Assembly: GCA_027422505.1 (NCBI GenBank)
Contig: JAPQWV010000481.1
Span: 413,001-477,000, forward strand
Direction of reading: 5' to 3'
Origin: Craterostigma plantagineum
Lineage: Eukaryota > Streptophyta > Magnoliopsida > Lamiales > Linderniaceae
Length of the DNA: 64,000 nucleotides
The first letter of the stretch is position 1, and every line of letters starts with the position of its first letter. The translations under genes were made by a program, and so were the position numbers. Of this stretch, positions 57,566-64,000 are shown one piece after another. Below the pieces are notes generated by a model. It worked only from the letters and a program-made list of their open reading frames with translations, was not told where the DNA came from and did no database searches.

Positions 57566-58185
57566 TCAATAGGGATGAACGTTCTTGGAAAATCCACCGT
57601 TAACGCTACTGAAGAAGCCCATCAACAACTCTTGTCTGTAAGGCAAATACGAAGAAGACCTCTTATTCTTACCTTCCTCTTTATTCCTCAAATACATCTC
57701 ATGCGCAGAAAACGGCGTCGTTCTCCTCCTACCCTTGGTGATTTTGACCGGACGGTCAACGACTCCATTGCTCGGCCGCGGCGGCGGCGCATGTGGCTGT
57801 CTCAATAACACATAGGCATCGCGGCCGTCGCTTTGCTCCTGAGACGAAGTCCTTGAACCTCCATATCTTGGAAAACACAGTGGAGCTGCTCTTCTTGCAA
57901 ACCTCCGAGGACGGCGGCGTCACCTCCACCACCGTACGGTTGGAGAGGTCGCAGTACGGGTGGGCGGCGGCGGTGCCTCCTCCATCTTTCCTTGCGACGA
58001 AGACTTTCTTGACGAGCGGGCTTCTTGATGTGGTGGTCGGAGAACAAATCTCCGCCGAATAACGAAAAAATGGGACCGCCGCCGGCGACCGCCTCAAAGG
58101 CGGATGATGGAGACAGCTGACGGAACAACGAAGACCAAAACGAGAACTCATCGTCATCCTCAACGTCGCCGCCTCAGCCGTCTTC
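57566..58185 (-). pseudogene. DUF1645 family protein, frameshifted
   Basis: On the minus strand the family landmarks appear in order across frames: an acidic DDDEFSFWSS start (about 58170-58140), GGGPIFSLFGGDLF (about 58080), CKKSSSTVFSKIWRFKDFV (about 57900-57845), and a C-terminal block ending SSSYLPYRQELLMGFFSSVN then NVHPY at 57569. The family (plant-only, unknown biochemical role, often stress-responsive) normally ends in a YLPYRQDLVGFF-like segment. Frame changes are needed near 58030 and near 57805, and a stop lies just upstream of the acidic start. The gene lies between transposons inside the inverted arms. Decay looks mild, so sequencing errors are an alternative to real inactivation. 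Confidence 0.65.
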
Positions 58186-58479
58186 CACCGCTCGCGGTTT
58201 TTCCTCTTCACTTTTTCGAAAACTAGTCTGCAATTTTCCGGCGAAGATATCGAGGGGCTTTTTCTAGGATAATGAGGGGTTTAGTTTAGGGTTAATTTGG
58301 GTTCAGGCCCTATTATGCATGTTTCGACATAGTTCAGGCCCCATATGGTTTGTTTTTGGACAGAAGGACCTAAGTAACGAAAATATAAGTTTGAATGACC
58401 CATGTCATAAGAAATGACAATTCTGTCCTTCATAGGTGCTAAAAATTACAACAATTTGCCATCGTCTCCTCCGTTCGAT

Positions 58480-59270
58480 TTAGGGTTGTTGTGAGGACTC
58501 TAGAACAGAACGAATATCGTTGTTAATGTGCAAATAAGATGGGATCGACTTCGATTCCTCATGGGTAGTTATAATAAACGAAAAATTTAAAGTGTAAGAC
58601 GGAATAATTATGAAACTTCACTTCGAAAAAGCGAGATTATAAATGGACCAAATATCGATTTTAATGGCCGATTAAGACGAAATTGAGTGAATTTGATATT
58701 GGGTCTCAATAATGAACGAGAATTAGTGAGTTTAAGAAAGAGGTAGTGAAGAATTTGATGCGACATACATGTATTGAAGCTTTTGTGTACAAGATAACTG
58801 GGTAACAATTCGTGCAACTTAAGTAACATATGTCACCAAAATACTAACAGATTTAACAAATATTGTAACATATAATCGAACAAAAGTAACAGTTCATACA
58901 TTTATGAATTCTGGGTAACACTATGCATTCGTCTATTCCAAACGATGAATGCACAAACCACGTTCAACGAAGACCAAAGTTTACGATCTAAAAGCCGGCT
59001 CAATCTCGACGTTAATGACCGAATAAGGTTAAATCGATGATAATTTCCCATGGGTGTACTAATCAATGAAATTTTTTGAAGTTTATAACGGAATAATGTA
59101 TTAAAAGTAATTCGAAAATCTCGTTTAAATAAGGGAAAATCTGGACTTCAATGACTGAATAAGGTGAAATTGATTGTGGGTCTTAATAATCAATGAAAAT
59201 ATTGATGTTAATCGCGAAGAAATTTGGCGCGGCCTATGATTGAAGCTTTTGCTAATAAAACGCTTGCTAA
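58480..59270. repeat. Degenerate ~150-bp repeats within the 4.1-kb element
   Basis: Phrases like CGA-GTTAATGACCGAATAAGG, TTGGGTCTCAATAATGAACGA and ATTGAAGCTTTTG recur (58640-58790, 59010-59100, 59150-59260). Confidence 0.6.
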
Positions 59271-59412
59271 GTAACAATTTATGCATTCTGGGTAACAATT
59301 TATGCATTCCGAGTAACACTTTATGCATTCTGGGTAACAATTTATTTATTATGGGTAACAGTTCATGCAATCTGGGTAACAATTTATGCATCTGGGTAAC
59401 ACTATGCATTCT
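59271..59412. repeat. 21-bp tandem repeat, about seven copies
   Basis: GTAACAATTTATGCATTCTGG is repeated with small changes. The 21-base period keeps frame, so it translates to a seven-residue repeat on either strand (LLPRMHK-like on the minus strand). Confidence 0.92.
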
Positions 59413-59729
59413 GCATTGCCCAAAAATGGCCACAATCTGGGTAACAATTGATTTTCGATCTAGAATTCAAATGACCTTGATTCAAATTCCTGTGAATATC
59501 TAACTTAATTATGTATAACTTTTATTCTTTAAGTTCTTTTCGCTAATACCAAATCGATAACCCCCAAATTAATCGAAGAAATCGAATACGAGCAGCGACG
59601 GCCACGAGCAGCGACGACGAGGATGTTACAATTTGGTGTTATGTGTATCTGATACTTATGTGTAAGATGTTTCTTTTGAACAAATTCGGCTTCTGTTGCT
59701 GAAAATGTATGCATGATTCTGGTAAAGTC

Positions 59730-60957
59730 CTATGTTATTTACTAATTTTCTGCAGTAACAGTTTAACACTGATCGGTAACAATTTAAATGGAGAAAAAAA
59801 AACAGAAAATGATATGCAGGTAACAAGGGAACACAACACGAGTAACAAAATACATAGTCAACATAACAATTTAATATGTACTTAATTTACTTTATGATTT
59901 TCAATTTTTATATTGCAAACGCGCTACACTCACTAAAATATATAAAATTAGGAAGTTTTAGATTAAATATACTAGTTTAGGTTGTGATTTTCGTGGAGAT
60001 TATGTTGGCATTGAAGAAGTTGAAGTATATAGTATGGTAAACAAGTAGCACTCTTCTTGAAAGGATGATCATGCTCCTAAGAAATCGATTCTACTTACTC
60101 AAAACGTTGCGGTTATAAACTATTAATTGTTTATTACAATCCAGATGGTCGACCTACATAAATGATTCAACAAAATTAATGACATCTTCAATTAATCTTA
60201 AACGTAACATTAGGATATAAACTATGTTGTTTACTGATTTCCTGCAGTAACTGTTTAACACTGATCAGAGACAATTGAAGAGGAGAAAAAAACAGAAACT
60301 GACATGTAGGTAACAACGGAACACAATACGAGTAACAGAATACATACTCAAAATAACAATTTAATATGTAATTAGTTTACTTAATATTTTTAAATTTTAT
60401 ATTGTAAACACGTTACATTCACTAAAATATAAGAATTTACAAAGTTTTAGATACAACATATTAGTTTAGTTATGATTTTCGTGGAGATTATATTGGAATT
60501 GAAGAGGTTGAAGTATATAGTATGGAGAACAAGTAGCACTCTTCTTGAAAGGATGATCATGCTTCTACGGAATTGATTCTACTTACTCGCCACGTTGCAG
60601 ATATGAACTATTAGCTGTTTGTTACAATCGAGCTGGTCGACCTAACATAAATGATTCAACAAAATTAATGACATCTTCAATTAATCTTATACGTAAACCC
60701 TATGTTGTTTACCGATTTCCTGCAGTAACGGTTTAACACTGATCAGAAACAATTGAAGAGGAGAAAAAAAAAAACAGAAACTGATATGTAGGTAACAGGG
60801 GAACACCATGAGTAACAGAATACATAGTCAAAATAACAATTTAATTTGTAATTGGTTTACTTTATGATTTTCAAATTTTATATTGCAAACGCGCTATATT
60901 CACTAAAATATATGAATTTACGAAGTTTTAGATAAAAATACATTTGTTTAGGTTACG
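59730..60957. repeat. ~485-bp tandem repeat, 2.5 copies
   Basis: Copies start CTATGTT-TTTAC at 59730, 60222 and 60700 (periods 492 and 478). Shared phrases include CTGCAGTAAC-GTTTAACACTGATC, GATTTTCGTGGAGATTAT and AAGTAGCACTCTTCTTGAAAGG. Confidence 0.93.
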
Positions 60958-61194
60958 AGTTTAATCACAAACCCTAATTCACAAACTATTAATTCTAGTA
61001 ACATATAAACATATAACTAGTAACAGTTTACACATATTGGGTAACAGATAATCTATGTTTGATTTTACTTAGACTCCCGCCCAAAATTCATCTCATTCTG
61101 GTTTTCCCGCCCGAAATTTCACCGACAATTTAGTAACAAATTTAGTCAACATAGTAACAGAAGCGCATATGCTAGTAACAGATCCTGAGAATTT

Positions 61195-61990
61195 TACAAA
61201 TCGGCCAAAATGAAAAAAATACACCCAACTTTATAGGGCCGATCGTATTTTTGCAAAATTAAAAGATGAACGTCGGAGGAACGAACAAACAATGTGCTGC
61301 ACCGAGCTTTCCATACTATGGGTACTTCGAATTTATACATATTAGATGTAACCGTTGCCAAAACGGCTTTGATTTCATCTTATTTTCGCAAAGTAGAACA
61401 CTACACATGGTAACAATTAAGTTCAGTTTAATAACAGTTTTGACAGACCTAATAACGATTTTGGCAAAACCGGTAACATATTTAACACTGCGAGTAACAG
61501 TTTGGACACAGTGAAAATATACCCAAATTACTGGGGTCGATCGTATTTTTGCGAAATTAAAAGATGAATGTCGGACGGACGAGCAAAACATGTGTCGCAC
61601 CGAGCTTTGAATCATTTCAATTTTGACAGACCTAATAACGATTTTAGATGTAATCGTTTCCAAAAATGGCTTTGAATTCATCTTATTTTCGCAAATTAGA
61701 ACCCTACACATGGTAACAATTATTTGCAGTTTAATAACAGTACTGATACACCTAGTAACGATTTTGATACTCCGAGTAACAAATTTGCAGTTTTGACACA
61801 GTAAAAACATACCAATTATTGGGTCGACCGTATTTCGCGAAATTAAAAGATGAACATCGGACGTACGACCAAACAGTGTGCCGCACCGAGCTGCCCAGAC
61901 TATGGATACTTTGAATTTATACATATTAGATGTAATCGTTGCTCAAAACGGTTTTGATTTCATCTTATTTTCGCAATTAGAACCCTAATC
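61195..61990. repeat. ~290-bp tandem repeat, about 2.7 copies
   Basis: GATCGTATTTTTGC-AAATTAAAAGATGAA recurs at 61241, 61539 and 61826 with following CACCGAGCT and TTCATCTTATTTTCGCAA blocks. Confidence 0.92.
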
Positions 61991-62468
61991 AAATTCATTA
62001 CAAATATAACATCTTGCGTCGTCAATACCACAATATATCTTACCTTACACGCCAAAATTGGTTGGTTAATGGGCACTCGAAATTTTGGATTTCGATGTAC
62101 TATAAAATGAGGTTCATAAAATAAATATTCTTTGTCGTAACAATTTTCTGCATCATAGTAACATATAAGGGATGGAGAATAACAGTTTACCAGGCGTTTA
62201 TAACAATATAGTCTAACAGCATAACAGAAAGTCGCCGGAGAATAACATTTAGTTCAGTATGTTAGGAAGGGTCTTTTCGTCAATACATACTTTTAATCCT
62301 TATCTCTGCCATTTTGGAAATAGTTGGTCCTTTAAACTTATGGGCATTTTACAAAGTTGCTGAGTAGGGACTGATTCGAAATTCTCCCTTTAGTTTAGTG
62401 GAAGGAAAATGAATTAAATGAGGTATTTATTTATACATTAATTTTGGGCGTTGTGTAGCATTTGGGCA

Positions 62469-62781
62469 TCTTATATATATCTTATCTTATATTAGAATGT
62501 AAATGTAGCTGTCCTACAAGAGTGTCACGTGTCAGTTATATAAAAGATATATTTAAAAATACAATAAATAAATGAGATGCCCCACATTGAGAAAATTAAC
62601 GAGTAGAAAAACCTCCCATCTAAAGCTAAACTGCCCGATTAATTAAAAGAAAAGTATCCATTATGTTAGCTTACTAATTAAAATACTCATTTATATTAGC
62701 TTAATTTTTAGTAAACACACTACTATAAATAGTTACTATTTATATATAATTAACTCCGTGCATTGCACGGGTAATTACTAG
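62469..62781 (+). mobile_element. Non-autonomous Helitron, 313 bp
   Basis: Starts A|TCTTATATATATCTTATC at 62469 and ends with the hairpin CCGTGCATTGCACGGG followed by CTAG|T (62778-62781). It contains a GTGTCACGTGTCAG motif near the 5' end. No helicase. Confidence 0.7.
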
Positions 62782-63588
62782 TATATATAAGGATATGTAG
62801 ATTTGCTGTGCATGCGCCACGTGTCCACTAATTTTTCTTTTTCTCTTTGAGTTTTTTAAAAGTCAAGTATTATTAAAAATAAACCTACGATTTAAATATT
62901 ATGAAAAATAAACCTACCATCTAATAACCACCCACGTTTGGCACTGAGGTAAACCTGCGTCCTAAGTATAACTGTCGATTTCAAGGAAACATAAGAAAAG
63001 AGCACAGATTAATACTACGGTTTTAGGTTTTTAGAATCATTTTTTTTTTCTATCACGAAGAAATAATACGCCCACATTTCTTATTTGCATGAGATTGGTG
63101 TTTTGTCTTTTTCATTCCTTCGATTTGCGTTATCTAATAGGTTCGTAGGTACTTGTGACCTTTTTTCAATTGGACGTGGCTACTTGTGCGAAGTGCTCGA
63201 TCAAGGTGTTTGTAATATTTTATTTAGCTCTCGCTGTTTGTGAAGCTTATTAGAGTTTTTGCTTTTGTTTGTTTTACTCGCTATTAAGTGTTTAAAGAAA
63301 TGTATGTACACAAGTTGTGCATTTTAGACGACGAGAAATGGGATGCGTGCTCACCTCAGGCGTTACTGTCAAAGATACCGAAAAGCATTTTATAGTGAGT
63401 GCGAGACCATCTATAATATTGTTTGGGAAGTTGAATCCCAAATACTTTTTAGGAAGACATAATTATGATGATAGTTGATGATGTTGATTACAATGAGTAT
63501 GGTGATGAACTATTTGAGAATAAGCTGCGGAAAGAATTTACATATCATACCAATGAGAGAATTGCCTAACGTTTGTTTATATATTTAT
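62782..63588. other. AT-rich sequence between Helitron and right inverted arm
   Basis: AAAATAAACCTACGAT-TA and AAAATAAACCTACCATCTA occur close together (62877, 62907). No gene recognised. Confidence 0.35.
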
Positions 63589-64000
63589 ATTCATTGTCAC
63601 ATAAGATAAAGTGGTGTTATATTTAAATTGGGGGCCCCAAATATAATGTAACATCATGTAACACAATTTATGATAGAGATGTTAAAAATGGTGTTATATT
63701 TAAATTGGGGCCCCCAATATAATGTAACATCACGTAACACAATTTATGACAGAGACGATTAGTTAGAAGAGGGAAGTCATCAATTTGGACAAGTCTACTG
63801 GTGTTCATAACTTGTCGAAGTTTTTGTTTTGGGCACGTGGACAATTGATTGGGCGTCGTGGATAAAAATTAAGCATATATTTATATGCATGTGTATATTA
63901 AATTATGGGTTCTATGCAATAATCCCCATGCAAGGTGGTGAGAACGTAACGAAAATGAAATATATAGGAAGGGAAATATATGTCCTTATTGCTTTTTGGG
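63589..64000 (-). repeat. Right arm of the 412-bp inverted repeat, cut by the window end
   Basis: Reverse complement of 55393-55804. The match is still running at base 64000, so the arm may extend further right. Confidence 0.93.

Larger units (their letters stand above)
58289..62388. mobile_element. 4.1-kb GTAACA-rich element with perfect 9-bp TSD (MULE-like)
   Basis: Flanked by TTTAGTTTA at 58280-58288 and 62389-62397. Left end GGGTTAATTTGGGTTCAGG and the complement of the right end GGGAGAATTTCGAATCAG are degenerate inverted repeats (about 16 of 22 matching). A 9-base duplication points to the Mutator superfamily. No transposase is visible. The interior is a succession of tandem repeats (58480-59270, 59271-59412, 59730-60957, 61195-61990), nearly all containing GTAACA or AATAACA words. 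Confidence 0.8.

Noticed and set aside
57756..58211. 151-codon minus-strand frame as the DUF1645 protein
   Set aside because: Only its middle part matches the family; both ends match in other frames, so it is a piece of a frameshifted gene.
61316..61924. 202-codon minus-strand frame
   Set aside because: Runs across the ~290-base tandem repeat and is made of repeated segments; no family match.

Overview
The window is nuclear DNA of a flowering plant, probably a dicot. The evidence is a fragment of plastid ndhB, broken plant genes (GT92 glycosyltransferase, DUF1645 protein, DUF1985 protein), a small UPBEAT1-like bHLH gene, and many plant transposons whose ends and target-site duplications (TSDs) can be read directly. 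The species cannot be named from the sequence alone. Only one host gene looks intact, the 73-residue bHLH at 12421-12642. Everything else coding-like is a pseudogene or transposon-derived.

Layout. 1-1480: frameshifted DUF1985 fragment and a GC-rich minisatellite. 1549-3161: GT92 pseudogene. 3433-4106: hAT element with a perfect 8-bp TSD. 4450-4985: ndhB exon 2 plus group II intron domain V (plastid insertion). 5408-6440: two unlike Ty1/copia pieces. 6833-8104: Mutator-like element (MULE) with long terminal inverted repeats (TIRs), a 9-bp TSD and the start of a transposase. 8203-8544: CACTA-like element. 10192-11223 and 11520-11901: two PIF/Harbinger-like elements in two copies of one host sequence, so each copy is the empty site for the other insertion. 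12421-12642: the bHLH gene. 14250-18745: repeat-rich composite with several minisatellites and inverted modules, itself hit by a hAT element (17784-18550). 19111-21947: longer hAT element with a decayed transposase. 23689-26447: young non-autonomous LTR retrotransposon whose 628-residue open frame joins a copia-type gag start to a charged domain with stretches resembling HSP70/BiP and HSP90.

30961-55131 is the dominant feature: 11 head-to-tail copies of a 2.2-kb unit. Each unit contains the end of a copia RNase H, a short LTR, a non-coding or unknown segment, and the first ~87 bp of a GTAACA-type element. Diagnostic variants are shuffled among non-adjacent units, as expected for an array shaped by unequal exchange or conversion.

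55393-64000 is bounded by 412-bp inverted arms; the right arm runs off the window. Between them lie a PIF-like element (TSD TTA), a short Helitron, a broken DUF1645 gene, a 4.1-kb element with a 9-bp TSD built from nested tandem arrays rich in GTAACA, and a second short Helitron.

There is no operon-like or pathway grouping. The region reads as an accessory, transposon-dense interval in which a new satellite-like array has formed out of transposon debris.
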